Assembly (NCBI RefSeq): GCF_000019725.1
Contig: NC_010505.1
Location: 3,351,001-3,415,000, forward strand
Direction: 5' to 3'
DNA: 64,000 nucleotides
Source: Methylobacterium radiotolerans JCM 2831
Lineage (GTDB): Bacteria > Pseudomonadota > Alphaproteobacteria > Rhizobiales > Beijerinckiaceae
The first letter of the stretch is position 1, and every line of letters begins with the position of its first letter. Positions 28,231-36,914 of this stretch are shown piece by piece. A program made the position numbers and the translations under genes. The notes beneath the pieces were generated by a model. It made no database searches and was not told the DNA's origin. It worked only from the letters and a program-made list of their open reading frames with translations.

Positions 28231-28854
28231 GTGGCGTCGGCGTTCGGACCTATGGAATCGGAGGCGCTGGGCGGCGCCCGCGTGGACGACGTCGACGGAC
28301 TTCGCGCGCGGCACTACGACCTCCTGGCCGTCCTGCTCGGACGTCCGCCCGGCCAGGACCTTCTCGATACGCTCGCCGGCCTCTCGGGCGGCGGAGGGAT
28401 CCTCGGTCAGCACGTCGCGGATCTGAGCCGCGCGGCGGCAGAGACGACGGGCGCAGAGGTCGAGCGCGAGTTCTTCGCACTCTTCATCGGCGTTGGTCGG
28501 GGCGAGCTTCTCCCCTACGCCTCCTACTATCTCACCGGCTTCCTCAACGAGCGCCCGCTCGCGCTGGTCCGAGAGGACCTCGCGGCTCTCGGCCTCTCGC
28601 GGGTTGAGGCCATGAGCGAGCCGGAGGACCACCTGGCCTTCCTCATGGATGTGATGGCGGGGCTCGCCGGCGGGCGGTTCGAGGCCGGGCCCGATGTACA
28701 GGCACGCTTCTTCGGCCGGCACCTCGTTCCCTGGGCAGATCGCTTCTTCGAAGATCTTGAGCGGGCGAAGAACGCGCGCTTCTACCGCGCGGTGGGCAGC
28801 CTGGGACGGACCTTCATGGAGGTGGAGGCGGAAGCCTTCGCGATGGATGCGTGA
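28231..28854 (+). CDS. TorD/DmsD-family molybdoenzyme chaperone
   Basis: A cytosolic all-helical chaperone of about 207 residues that should bind the Tat signal of the FDH catalytic subunit and hold it until the molybdenum cofactor is inserted. The family motif is seen as MSEPEDHLAFLMDVM, with FFALFIGVGRGELLPYASYYLTGFL before it and LVPWADRFFEDL after it. The start may be GTG 28231 or ATG 28252; neither has a good ribosome binding site. The Tat-targeted small protein and fdh3A follow on the same strand. Confidence 0.87.
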   Translation: MASAFGPMESEALGGARVDDVDGLRARHYDLLAVLLGRPPGQDLLDTLAGLSGGGGILGQHVADLSRAAAETTGAEVEREFFALFIGVGRGELLPYASYYLTGFLNERPLALVREDLAALGLSRVEAMSEPEDHLAFLMDVMAGLAGGRFEAGPDVQARFFGRHLVPWADRFFEDLERAKNARFYRAVGSLGRTFMEVEAEAFAMDA

Positions 28855-28939
28855 CGGGGATGCGGTGCCCGGTGGTCGCAGCGTGACCGAAACGCGTGAC
28901 GTGGGTTTCCTATCCAGCGGGTGTCGCTGAGGGAGTTGG

Positions 28940-29185
28940 ATGATGCGGCAGGATCCGAAGACACTCGGTCGTCGCCAGTTCTTTCGGGCGCTCGGCGGGA
29001 GCACCGTGGCGGCCGCCGCCGCGGTCGCGTCGCCGATGGCTGCGACGGAGGCCCAGGCCTACGACCCGGGCCAGGACGAGACGCGCAGCCGGTACCGCCT
29101 GAGCGATCACGTGAAGGCGTTCTACCGGACCAACGGCTACGAGACGCTCCTGAAAAATCCCGATCCTGCGCCGGGGACGAAGTGA
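28940..29185 (+). CDS. Small Tat-targeted FDH-associated protein
   Basis: An 81-residue protein with an N-terminal twin-arginine motif (RRQFFRALGG) and hydrophobic stretch, followed by a short conserved tail (YRLSDHVKAFYRTNGYETLL). This is the formate dehydrogenase region Tat-target family, almost always encoded just before the alpha subunit. Its job is not known; a small exported subunit or assembly factor is likely. The ATG has a GGGAG box, and fdh3A starts 7 bases after its stop. Confidence 0.9.
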   Translation: MMRQDPKTLGRRQFFRALGGSTVAAAAAVASPMAATEAQAYDPGQDETRSRYRLSDHVKAFYRTNGYETLLKNPDPAPGTK

Positions 29186-29192
29186 GGCTGCC

Positions 29193-32135
29193 ATGCTGAC
29201 GAAGCGGAAGAGCGGCGAGGCCAGCCGCAGCAAGCATCAGGCGGTCGCGGCCGGTCTCGCGGCCGGCGTGCTCGACCGGCGTGCGTTCCTGCGCAAGTCC
29301 GGGCTCACGGCGGGAGCGCTCGCCGCCGCGGGCTCGATCCAGCTCGGCGCCGTCCGCAAGGCCGAGGCCGCCGGCTCGTCGGCGGTCGGGCCGGAGACGG
29401 TCATCAAGAAGAACATCTGCACGCATTGCTCGGTCGGCTGCACGGTGACCGCCGAAGTCGTGAACGGCGTCTGGGTCGGCCAGGAGCCGTCCTGGGCAAG
29501 TCCCATCAACCGCGGAACCCATTGCGCCAAGGGGGCCGCCATCCGCGAGCTGGTCTCGTCGGACCGCCGCCTGAAATATCCGATGAAACTCGTCGGCGGC
29601 CAGTGGCAGCGGATCTCCTGGGATCAGGCGATCGACGAGATCGGCGACAAGCTGCTGCAGATCCGCGAGAAGTGGGGCTCCGATTCCGTCTACTGGCTGG
29701 GCTCGGCCAAGTACACGAACGAGGCCGCGTACCTGTTGCGGAAATTCGGGGCGTTCTGGGGCACCAACAACGTCGACCACCAGGCGCGCATCTGCCACTC
29801 GACCACCGTGGCGGGCGTGGCGAATACCTGGGGCTACGGCGCCCAGACCAACTCGTACAACGACATCCGCAACGCCAAGACCATGATCATCATGGGCGGC
29901 AATCCCGCCGAGGCGCACCCGATCTCGATGCAGCACGTGCTGTCCGGGAAGGAGATCAACCGCGCCAACCTGATCGTCATCGACCCCCGTTTCACCCGCA
30001 CGGCGGCGCACGCCACCGACTACGTGCGCATCCGCTCGGGGACCGACATCCCGGTCGCGTGGGGCATGCTCTGGCACATCTTCCAGAACGGCTGGGAGGA
30101 CAAAGAATTCATCCGCCAGCGGGTCTACGCGATGGACGACGTCCGCAAGGAGGTCGCCAAATGGACGCCCGAGGAAGTGGAGCGCGTGTCCGGCGTGCCG
30201 GGCGAGCAGCTCCGCCGCATCGCGGAGAAGTTCGCCAAGGAGAAGCCCGCCACCATGATCTGGTGCATGGGCAACACGCAGCACACGGTCGGCACCGCCA
30301 ATGTGCGCGCGCTCTGCATCCTGTGCTTGGCCACGGGCAATGTCGGCAAGCCGGGCACGGGCGCCAACATCTTCCGCGGGCACACGAACGTGCAGGGGGC
30401 GACCGACCTCGGCCTCGATGTGACGACCCTGCCGCTCTACTACGGCTTGGTCGAGGGCGGCTGGCGGCACTGGGCCCGCGTCTGGGAGGTGGACTACGCG
30501 TGGCTGCAGTCGCGCTTCGATGAGGTCCCCGCGACGGCCGGCCGCAAGGCGCGGTCCCGCAAGGAGAACATGGAGACCCCGGGCATCACCTCGACCCGCT
30601 GGTTCGACTCCGTGAACCTCCCGCCCGAACAGATCGATCAGCGCAGCCCCACGCGGGCGATGATGATCTCGGGCCATGGCGGCAACACCGTCACGCGGCT
30701 GCCCGAGGCCCTCGAGGGCCTGAACAAGCTCGACCTGATGGTCGTCGCGGACCCGCATCCGACCACCTTCGCGGCGCTCGATGCCCGGCAGGACAACACC
30801 TACCTGCTGCCGATCTGCACCTCGCTGGAGATGGACGGCTGCCGCACGGCGTCCAACCGGTCGCTGCAATGGGGCGAGCAGATCGTGAAGCCCGCCTTCG
30901 AGTCCAAGAACGACTACGAGTTCCTCTACCTGCTCTCGAAGAAGCTCGGCTTCGCCGACCCGATGTTCAAGAACATCAAGGTCGAGAACAACGTCCCCTT
31001 GGCCGAGGACATCCTGAGGGAGATCAACCGCGGCGGCTGGTCGACGGGCTATTGCGGGCAGTCGCCCGAGCGCCTGAAGGCGCATATGCGCAACCAGCAG
31101 AAGTTCGATCTCGTCACCCTGCGGGCGCCGAAGGACGATCCGGAGGTCGGCGGGGATTATTACGGCCTGCCCTGGCCCTGCTGGGGCAAGCCCGAGATCC
31201 GCCATCCCGGCTCGGCCATCCTGTACAACACGGCTCTGCACGTGAAGGAGGGCGGCGGCACGTTCCGCGCGCGCTTCGGCACCGAACGCAACGGCGAGAC
31301 CCTGCTGGCCGAGGATTCCTACTCCAACGGCTCGGACCTGACCGACGGCTATCCGGAATTCACCCTCGGCGTGTTCAAGAAGCTCGGGTGGGACAAGGAT
31401 CTCACGGCGGACGAGCTGGCGACCATCCTGAAGATCGGCGGCGACAAGCCCGACACGGTGAGCTGGGCGACCGACCTCTCGGGTGGCATCCAGCGCGTCT
31501 GTCTCGAGCGAGGCGTCTCGCCGTTCGGCAACGGCAAGGCGCGCGCGAATGCCTGGAACCTGCCCGACCCGGTGCCGGTCCATCGCGAGCCGATCTACTC
31601 ACCGCGCCCCGATCTGGTCGCCAAGTACCCGACCCGGCCCGACGAGCGGCAGTTCCGCATGCCCAATATCGGGTTCTCGGTGCAGAAATCCGCGGTCGAG
31701 CGCAACGTCGCCCGGGACTTCCCGATCATCCTCACCTCGGGCCGCCTCGTCGAGTATGAGGGCGGCGGCGAGGAGACCCGCTCCAACCCGTGGCTCGCCG
31801 AGCTGCAGCAGGACATGTTCGTCGAGATCAACACCGGTGACGCGGCCGAGCGCGGCATCAAGGATGGTCAGTGGGTCTGGGTCACGGGCGCGGAGAACAA
31901 CTCCAAGACGAAGGTGAAGGCCCTCGTGACCGACCGCGTCGGGAAAGGCGTCGCGTTCATGCCGTTCCATTTCTCCGGCTGGTACCAGGGCAAGGACATG
32001 CGCGACTACTACCCGAAGGGCACCGACCCGGTCGTGCTCGGCGAGAGCGTCAACACCGTCACGACCTACGGCTTCGATCCCGTCACCGGCATGCAGGAGA
32101 CGAAAGCCACCCTGTGTCAGATCCGAGCGGCCTGA
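29193..32135 (+). CDS. fdh3A: Formate dehydrogenase FDH3 catalytic (alpha) subunit
   Basis: Oxidises formate to CO2 in the periplasm using a bis-molybdopterin guanine dinucleotide cofactor. The 980-residue protein begins with a Tat signal (DRRAFLRKSG then a hydrophobic stretch to about residue 50). A [4Fe-4S] site follows with Cys76, Cys79, Cys83 and the later Cys of GTHCAKGAA. The metal ligand position is Cys201 in DHQARICHSTTV, encoded by TGC, so this is a cysteine enzyme, not a selenocysteine one. The C-terminal cofactor-binding domain has the expected TSGRLVEYEGGGEETRSNPWLAEL region. The iron-sulfur and cytochrome subunits follow directly. Confidence 0.96.
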   Translation: MLTKRKSGEASRSKHQAVAAGLAAGVLDRRAFLRKSGLTAGALAAAGSIQLGAVRKAEAAGSSAVGPETVIKKNICTHCSVGCTVTAEVVNGVWVGQEPSWASPINRGTHCAKGAAIRELVSSDRRLKYPMKLVGGQWQRISWDQAIDEIGDKLLQIREKWGSDSVYWLGSAKYTNEAAYLLRKFGAFWGTNNVDHQARICHSTTVAGVANTWGYGAQTNSYNDIRNAKTMIIMGGNPAEAHPISMQHVLSGKEINRANLIVIDPRFTRTAAHATDYVRIRSGTDIPVAWGMLWHIFQNGWEDKEFIRQRVYAMDDVRKEVAKWTPEEVERVSGVPGEQLRRIAEKFAKEKPATMIWCMGNTQHTVGTANVRALCILCLATGNVGKPGTGANIFRGHTNVQGATDLGLDVTTLPLYYGLVEGGWRHWARVWEVDYAWLQSRFDEVPATAGRKARSRKENMETPGITSTRWFDSVNLPPEQIDQRSPTRAMMISGHGGNTVTRLPEALEGLNKLDLMVVADPHPTTFAALDARQDNTYLLPICTSLEMDGCRTASNRSLQWGEQIVKPAFESKNDYEFLYLLSKKLGFADPMFKNIKVENNVPLAEDILREINRGGWSTGYCGQSPERLKAHMRNQQKFDLVTLRAPKDDPEVGGDYYGLPWPCWGKPEIRHPGSAILYNTALHVKEGGGTFRARFGTERNGETLLAEDSYSNGSDLTDGYPEFTLGVFKKLGWDKDLTADELATILKIGGDKPDTVSWATDLSGGIQRVCLERGVSPFGNGKARANAWNLPDPVPVHREPIYSPRPDLVAKYPTRPDERQFRMPNIGFSVQKSAVERNVARDFPIILTSGRLVEYEGGGEETRSNPWLAELQQDMFVEINTGDAAERGIKDGQWVWVTGAENNSKTKVKALVTDRVGKGVAFMPFHFSGWYQGKDMRDYYPKGTDPVVLGESVNTVTTYGFDPVTGMQETKATLCQIRAA

Positions 32136-32151
32136 GAGGAGCGACCTGATC

Positions 32152-32748
32152 ATGGCGCGCATGAAGTTTCTCTGCGACGCGGATCGTTGCATCGAGTGCA
32201 ACGCCTGCGTCACCGCCTGCAAGAACGAGCACGAAGTGCCGTGGGGCATCAACCGGCGGCGGGTGGTGACGCTCAACGACGGCAAGCCCGGCGAGCGCTC
32301 GGTCTCAATGGCCTGCATGCACTGCACCGACGCGCCCTGCGCGGCCGTGTGCCCGGTCAACTGCTTCTACACCACCGCCGACGCGGTGGTGCTGCACTCC
32401 AAGGACATCTGCATCGGCTGCGGCTACTGCTTCTATGCCTGCCCGTTCGGCGCACCGCAGTACCCGCGCGTCGGGAACTTCGGGTCCCGAGGCAAGATGG
32501 ACAAGTGCACCTACTGCTCGGGTGGCCCCGAGCCCGATCTCTCGACCGCCGAGTACGAGAAGTACGGTTCGAACCGGCTCGCGGAGGGCAAGCTGCCGCT
32601 CTGCGCCGAGATGTGCTCGACCAAGGCCCTGCTCGCGGGCGACGGCGAGATGATCGCCGAGATCTACAAGCAGCGGGTGATCAAGCGCGGGTACGGCTCG
32701 GGGGCCTGGGGCTGGAAGACGGCCTATCGCGAGACGATCGCGATCTGA
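32152..32748 (+). CDS. fdh3B: Formate dehydrogenase FDH3 iron-sulfur (beta) subunit
   Basis: Electron-transfer subunit of 198 residues carrying four [4Fe-4S] clusters. Ligand groups are CIECNACVTACKNEHEVP, CMHCTDAPCAAVCPVNCF, CIGCGYCFYACPFGAPQ and CTYC with a later CAEMC. It has no signal peptide and should be co-exported with the Tat-targeted alpha subunit. It passes electrons from the molybdenum subunit to the membrane cytochrome. An AGGAG box precedes the ATG, and the gene follows fdh3A by 16 bases. Confidence 0.96.
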   Translation: MARMKFLCDADRCIECNACVTACKNEHEVPWGINRRRVVTLNDGKPGERSVSMACMHCTDAPCAAVCPVNCFYTTADAVVLHSKDICIGCGYCFYACPFGAPQYPRVGNFGSRGKMDKCTYCSGGPEPDLSTAEYEKYGSNRLAEGKLPLCAEMCSTKALLAGDGEMIAEIYKQRVIKRGYGSGAWGWKTAYRETIAI

Positions 32749-32837
32749 TGTGGGGCTGCTCCTCGGCTGAGGGGCGCGCCGGAACAGGGACCGCGGCAGC
32801 GTCCGCGGACCGCTCGACCGATCTGAAAGGAACGCCG

Positions 32838-33875
32838 ATGCGGCGGGCATGGACGATTCTCAGCACTCTCGTCCTGGCAACGGCGCTCTGGACGGCACCG
32901 GGTGTCTGCGGGGCCGCGCAGGCGCAGAACCCGATCCAGGCCGACGGCCGGAACCCGACGGGGGCGAACCCCACGGCGGATTCGATCAATGAGGAGCTTC
33001 TGTTCCGGCAGGCCCCCAAGATCAGCGGGCGCATCAGCATCCCGGACGACAAGGCCGCCAACCTGATCCAGCCGCAGGGCCGCACGTACCAGATGTTCCG
33101 CGAGGGCTGGCTGCCCTGGATCGGGGCGCTCGTGATCCTCGGCATGCTCGGGGCCCTGGCGCTGTTCTTCCTCTGGCGCGGCCGCATCATCACGGATCAC
33201 AGCCAGGAATCCGGCAAGAAGATCCTCCGCTTCAACGCGTTCGAGCGGTTCACCCACTGGATGACGGCCGTGTGCTTCATCGTCCTGTCGCTGTCCGGCC
33301 TGAACTACATCTTCGGCAAACGGCTGCTGATGCCCGTGATCGGACCGGAGGCCTTCGGCGCGCTGGCCCAGTACGCGAAGTACAGCCACGTCTATCTCGC
33401 CTGGCCCTTCATGCTGGGTGTCGCCTTCATGATCGTCGTCTGGATCCGGGACAACATCCCGAACCGGATCGACTGGGAGTGGCTCAAGGCGGGGGGCGGC
33501 TTCATCGGCAGCAAGCACCCGCATGCGGGCCGCTTCAACGCGGGCCAGAAGGGCGTGTTCTGGATGGTGGCCGGCTTCGGCGCCGCCATGGGCGCCACCG
33601 GCCTGATGATGCTCTTCCCGTTCGCGCTCGTCGACGTCAACGGGATGCAGATCATGCAGGTGATCCATTCCCTGATCGGCATCGTCTTCATCGCCGGTAT
33701 CCTGGCCCACATCTACATCGGCACGCTCGGGATGAAGGGCGCCTACGACGCGATGGGCAGCGGTCAGGTCGATCTGGCCTGGGCGCGCGCGCACCACGAC
33801 CTCTGGGTCGAGCAGGAGCAGGCCCGCACCGCCAGCGGCCCGCAGCTCGGATCCCGCCCGGCACCGGCCGAGTGA
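32838..33875 (+). CDS. fdh3C: Formate dehydrogenase cytochrome b (gamma) subunit
   Basis: Inner-membrane dihaem cytochrome b556-type subunit of 345 residues that transfers electrons to the quinone pool. A cleavable signal (to about AAQAQ) and a periplasmic segment precede the first helix at WIGALVILGMLGALALFFLW. Four more helices form the cytochrome core, with likely haem His residues in FERFTHWMTA, KYSHVYLAWP, QVIHSLIG and ILAHIYIG. The ATG at 32838 has an AAAGGA box; the frame open upstream overlaps fdh3B and is not coding. It completes the fdh3ABC set. Confidence 0.94.
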   Translation: MRRAWTILSTLVLATALWTAPGVCGAAQAQNPIQADGRNPTGANPTADSINEELLFRQAPKISGRISIPDDKAANLIQPQGRTYQMFREGWLPWIGALVILGMLGALALFFLWRGRIITDHSQESGKKILRFNAFERFTHWMTAVCFIVLSLSGLNYIFGKRLLMPVIGPEAFGALAQYAKYSHVYLAWPFMLGVAFMIVVWIRDNIPNRIDWEWLKAGGGFIGSKHPHAGRFNAGQKGVFWMVAGFGAAMGATGLMMLFPFALVDVNGMQIMQVIHSLIGIVFIAGILAHIYIGTLGMKGAYDAMGSGQVDLAWARAHHDLWVEQEQARTASGPQLGSRPAPAE

Positions 33876-33938
33876 CGGGCCGGGTTGGCGTCCCGGCGTC
33901 ACACCGGATGCTCCGGGCTCCTATCAGGGACCACTGAC

Positions 33939-34178
33939 ATGAAAGCTTTCATCGCCGCCGTCCTTGCCGCCGTTCTCCTGGGCGTCGCGGCCATGCTGGC
34001 GCTCACGAGCAATCAGAAGTTCGCCTACCAAGCGTTCGCCACCTCCGGTGCGCGGGTCTCCGAGCCGGGCACCAACTTGGTCGGCCCGCGTTGGAACGGC
34101 GACCCCGCTCCCGATGAGTTTGCCGGCGAGCCACATGGAAAAGCCGAGGGTGCCGCCTCGCAGCCGAAGCGTTCCTGA
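33939..34178 (+). CDS. Small membrane-anchored protein after fdh3C
   Basis: A 79-residue protein: one N-terminal hydrophobic helix (FIAAVLAAVLLGVAAMLAL), then a polar tail containing SEPGTNLVGPRWNGDPAP. I do not recognise a named family. It follows fdh3C by 63 bases with an AGGGA box before the ATG, so it is probably part of the FDH transcript. A small accessory subunit of the membrane complex or an assembly factor is possible. Confidence 0.65.
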   Translation: MKAFIAAVLAAVLLGVAAMLALTSNQKFAYQAFATSGARVSEPGTNLVGPRWNGDPAPDEFAGEPHGKAEGAASQPKRS

Positions 34179-34235
34179 GGCCCAGCCTTCGAGCACCACT
34201 GCGACGTGACCAGGCTTTCAGGAGGAGCGCATCCG

Positions 34236-34790
34236 ATGAAGCGACGACTGAGCACCTTCGCCCAGGCAATCGGCCTGGCAGGGGCCCTACTCGGAGCGGA
34301 CAACGCCCTCGCGCAGGAGAGCGGCACAGCCGTTCCCACCGGGCGTCCAGCCAATCTCTGCCAGGAGCTTCTGGCCTTCGTGAAGCAGCCGAATCCAGCG
34401 AAGGAGGCCGCCGCGACGCCGCCGCAACAGGCGACCGCCGTCTCGAATCCTTCGGGAGCGAGCCAGGGCACGCCATCGGCCGCCGGCGGCGACGTCCAGC
34501 AGAAATCCGGCTTGAGCGGGCCGACCCCGGGAGGCTCGCCAAATCAGGCGGGCACCGATGCCCAGCGCGGGCAGGGGAACCAGGCGGCGAAGGATGCGCC
34601 GAGTGCCGCCAAACCGGCCTCATCACCTCAACCGGACGCGGCCACCATCGCGACGGTCGAGGCCGCTGCCGCAGCCGACGACCAGCTCGGATGCCGTTCG
34701 GCCGCGCGGACGATGCGGACGCACGGTGTGGCCCTCCCGCCACCACTCCTTGCATTGGCCGCGCTCGATCCGAAATTTTATGCCCAGTAG
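34236..34790 (+). CDS. Exported low-complexity protein
   Basis: A 184-residue protein with a signal peptide ending near ALAQE. A conserved-looking start of the mature protein (NLCQELLAFVKQPN) and end (ADDQLGCRSAARTMRTHGVALPPPLLALAAL) flank about 100 residues of Ser/Pro/Gln/Gly-rich low complexity. Two cysteines, one in each ordered block, could form a disulfide. No family is recognised. The ATG follows an AGGAGGAG box. It is the last gene before a stretch of transposon debris and may close the FDH transcript. Confidence 0.65.
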   Translation: MKRRLSTFAQAIGLAGALLGADNALAQESGTAVPTGRPANLCQELLAFVKQPNPAKEAAATPPQQATAVSNPSGASQGTPSAAGGDVQQKSGLSGPTPGGSPNQAGTDAQRGQGNQAAKDAPSAAKPASSPQPDAATIATVEAAAAADDQLGCRSAARTMRTHGVALPPPLLALAALDPKFYAQ

Positions 34791-34849
34791 TATGCGGTCT
34801 TCGCCAACCGATGCTGAGTTAAGGTAACTGCTGACAGAGCTAGACTCTG

Positions 34850-35110
34850 TTTTAGACCCGTGGCGTGTCGAGCGAACTGTCTGGGCGTGACGCGGACGAA
34901 GGCGACGAGGTGCAGGTCTGCCAGGGGTCTGGCACAGCGCTCATAGTCTTTGACGAGGCGGCGGAAGCACCTGGCCTCGACAAAGGAGCGCTCGACCACC
35001 CACCGGCGGGGAAGCAGCACGAAGTCGCGCTTGGCCTCCGGCAGCTTGCCCCCTCCAAGGCAATGCCGTGCGAGCGTGCTGCCGCGGCCCGCTTCTCGCC
35101 CTTGTAGCCC
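34850..35110 (-). pseudogene. IS5-family transposase remnant, frameshifted
   Basis: A decayed C-terminal piece of an IS5-type (DDE) transposase. One frame reads GYKGEKRAAAARSHGIALEG, then a one-base loss near 35050 moves the reading to KLPEAKRDFVLLPRRWVVERSF, RRLVKDYERC and LADLHLVAFV, the signature around the catalytic Glu of the family. After that the similarity fades. The N-terminal two thirds are missing, no complete inverted repeats are visible, and the element cannot move by itself. It marks the left side of the accessory region. Confidence 0.75.
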
Positions 35111-35424
35111 TGATTGTGGATGCACCTCGAAGGACAATGGCGAGAGGTTGGCGGTCTTCAATTCGTACGTTTCACGGCCGCCGAAGGGCGTGGTCTCCGA
35201 ACGTCGCGTGCGACGCGATACCACCAAGTCCAGCCGCGGAGCACGCCCTGACGCTCAGCAGCTTTTCTCAAGCCCCGTTTCACGGATCGGTCCAGACAGC
35301 CGCCCGGACGAGCAGCCCGCGTCCGCTTGCGGGGTGCTGCCGGATTTGGCTGGACGGCGGCAATGGGCGCGAAGCCGAATGTCCGGTTTTTCGTACACTG
35401 ATGGTTCGGCGTGACGTGCTCCAG

Positions 35425-35490
35425 CCGTAAGCGGCCCGTCCGCTTCGGAGAGGGTTCAGCGGAAAAGCGGACCGGCAGCTACCGACCCAA
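35425..35490 (+). repeat. Dispersed repeat, copy A
   Basis: Shares an ordered series of short blocks with copy B at 36465-36527: CCGTAAGCGG, CGCTTCGGA, AAGCGGAC, then CGACCCAA. Similarity continues more weakly downstream around CGGATCGCG and CAAAGC. Both copies lie in the same orientation and bracket the low-GC gene at 35739-36335. Confidence 0.6.
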
Positions 35491-35662
35491 TTTTGACGCT
35501 CAACGCGGATCGCGACGTCCTTCAAAGCCGACATTCAGCTGTATGCCGCCCGGACCAATTTCTGGAAGCTTGACTTCCAAAACGCATGATGATCGAAGTA
35601 CCGATCGATATTAGAGAAATGCTCAGTATAGTATGCAATTAAGATCGGCTAACGATTACAAC

Positions 35663-35688
35663 AAATATGAAGTCATTGCTTCATATTT
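35663..35688 (-). terminator. AT-rich hairpin downstream of the low-GC gene
   Basis: A perfect 10-bp stem (AAATATGAAG/CTTCATATTT) with a 6-base loop lies 50 bases beyond the stop of the minus-strand gene ending at 35739. It is probably that gene's terminator, although the run after the stem is not a clean U-tract. Confidence 0.4.
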
Positions 35689-35738
35689 GAACATATTGCC
35701 GCGTCACAATGTTGGGTGAATATTTTGATTGGCGCGTC

Positions 35739-36335
35739 TCAATGGACACCTGTTTTGACCGCGATAGTGACAGGAAAATACGCACTAGGGCTTTGCAGTA
35801 CTTCGGGGTCTTCGACGGTTAAGGTCTGCGCACCATAACGCACGGCACCAGCATCTCCGTCTAGACTTTTCTTGAAGTAGCTCGTTTTAAGACCGTCGCG
35901 CAGAAGGGTATTTAACGTGTGGCTCCAGTTGAACCTCACTTTCCTGGCAATCGCAGAAATGCCTACGCTTGTGACGTCCCAATGACAGATGCCGAGGTTG
36001 TATAGATCCGCATCCTGCCACGCATCACGGAAGAAATATCCTTTCCAAGTATGGTCATCTACGCGTTTCATTTCAATGGAGATTCCAAAGTTCGGCACGT
36101 CTTGCTGACCCAGGAACGAACTAATCGGCAGACACTCTCTGTTTACAATCTCATATCCAATGTATCCCTCGATAGAATCCCACGGCTCGGGAGCGTTTGA
36201 CGTGGCGATGACATCATAGCGCTTGACGGAGAGCGGATTTCTCGCGGGATGTTTAGGGCTTTTATACGTCATGAAAAATACTATAATTGCCACTAAGGAT
36301 ACGATCGTTGCAATTAGGATTATTCGGCGTTTCAT
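35739..36335 (-). CDS. Membrane-anchored protein of foreign composition
   Basis: A 198-residue protein with an N-terminal membrane helix (IILIATIVSLVAIIVFFMTY) and a periplasmic domain of about 170 residues containing three cysteines and many aromatic residues (EPWDSIEGYIGYEIVNREC, FFRDAWQDADLYNLGICHWDV). I recognise no named family. Base composition is near 50% GC with AT-ending codons, unlike every neighbour, so it was acquired by transfer. It looks intact and not eroded. Small anchored periplasmic proteins of this kind are often immunity proteins or inhibitors, but there is no partner gene here and I only note the possibility. Confidence 0.8.
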   Translation of the reverse strand: MKRRIILIATIVSLVAIIVFFMTYKSPKHPARNPLSVKRYDVIATSNAPEPWDSIEGYIGYEIVNRECLPISSFLGQQDVPNFGISIEMKRVDDHTWKGYFFRDAWQDADLYNLGICHWDVTSVGISAIARKVRFNWSHTLNTLLRDGLKTSYFKKSLDGDAGAVRYGAQTLTVEDPEVLQSPSAYFPVTIAVKTGVH

Positions 36336-36464
36336 TCAGTGACGTTACGCTACCGACAGCACCCGTGCCCATGAGGCACCGCATGTGTCGAACGGCGCCC
36401 TAGACAAGGGGCGCGTGAACGACCGGCGTATGATCAGCCGTGTCATCCACGTGTTCAAGTCTGG

Positions 36465-36527
36465 CCGTAAGCGGAACGACGCTTCGGAAGGCCGATTTGA
36501 GAAGCGGACTGCCTTCTATCGACCCAA
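36465..36527 (+). repeat. Dispersed repeat, copy B
   Basis: Second copy of the element described at 35425-35490, same orientation, with the same block order CCGTAAGCGG, CGCTTCGGA, AAGCGGAC and CGACCCAA. It lies between the low-GC gene and the small secreted protein gene at 36612. Confidence 0.6.
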
Positions 36528-36611
36528 CCCGGCTACCCGGATCGCGCTCCGCGCTTCCCCAAAGCAGCCGTTCGTCCGCCGTTCGGCAACTTCGGCGTGG
36601 AGTTGGGAGCC

Positions 36612-36914
36612 TCACCACTCCTGATGATTAGTGGAACTATCGCGATCTTGCTTGCGCCAGGGTGCTTCTTGATCCTGCCGATTGTCATCCATGTTGACGA
36701 TCACGGTCCCTCGGCGACCTCTGCCCATCCAGAGGGTCCCTGAGGGGCCTCGAAAGCCCGCATAACCGTTCGCGCAATATACGGTCCCTGCACGTTCGGA
36801 ACACGGCGGGGCCAAGGGAGCTGGCTCCACTGGAAACAGGACAGAGGCAAGGGCTACGGCTGACCCAGCTGAGGCCATCACAGAGCCTAAGGCAACGGCG
36901 GATAGAATGCGCAT
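36612..36914 (-). CDS. Small secreted protein of unknown function
   Basis: A possible 100-residue protein with a signal peptide (ILSAVALGSVMASAGSAVALAS), a Pro-rich segment, two cysteines (PPCSERAGTVYCANGYAG) that could pair, and a charged tail. No family is recognised. The ribosome binding site is weak. The leader and cysteine spacing make it more likely real than the other short frames in this region. Confidence 0.5.
   Translation of the reverse strand: MRILSAVALGSVMASAGSAVALASVLFPVEPAPLAPPCSERAGTVYCANGYAGFRGPSGTLWMGRGRRGTVIVNMDDNRQDQEAPWRKQDRDSSTNHQEW

Larger units (their letters stand above)
35111..35738 (+). other. Non-coding accessory stretch
   Basis: No convincing gene. It contains the first copy of a dispersed repeat (35425-35490 plus weaker similarity on both sides), then GC falls sharply from about 35560. 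The AT-rich end carries a perfect hairpin downstream of the low-GC gene that ends at 35739. Confidence 0.5.

Noticed and set aside
28782..31583. 933-codon minus-strand frame over fdh3A
   Set aside because: Antisense shadow of a strongly conserved gene.
29193..32135. Selenocysteine formate dehydrogenase
   Set aside because: The ligand codon is TGC and no in-frame TGA is present.
34850..35110. Active insertion sequence
   Set aside because: Transposase is truncated and frameshifted, and no pair of terminal inverted repeats was found.
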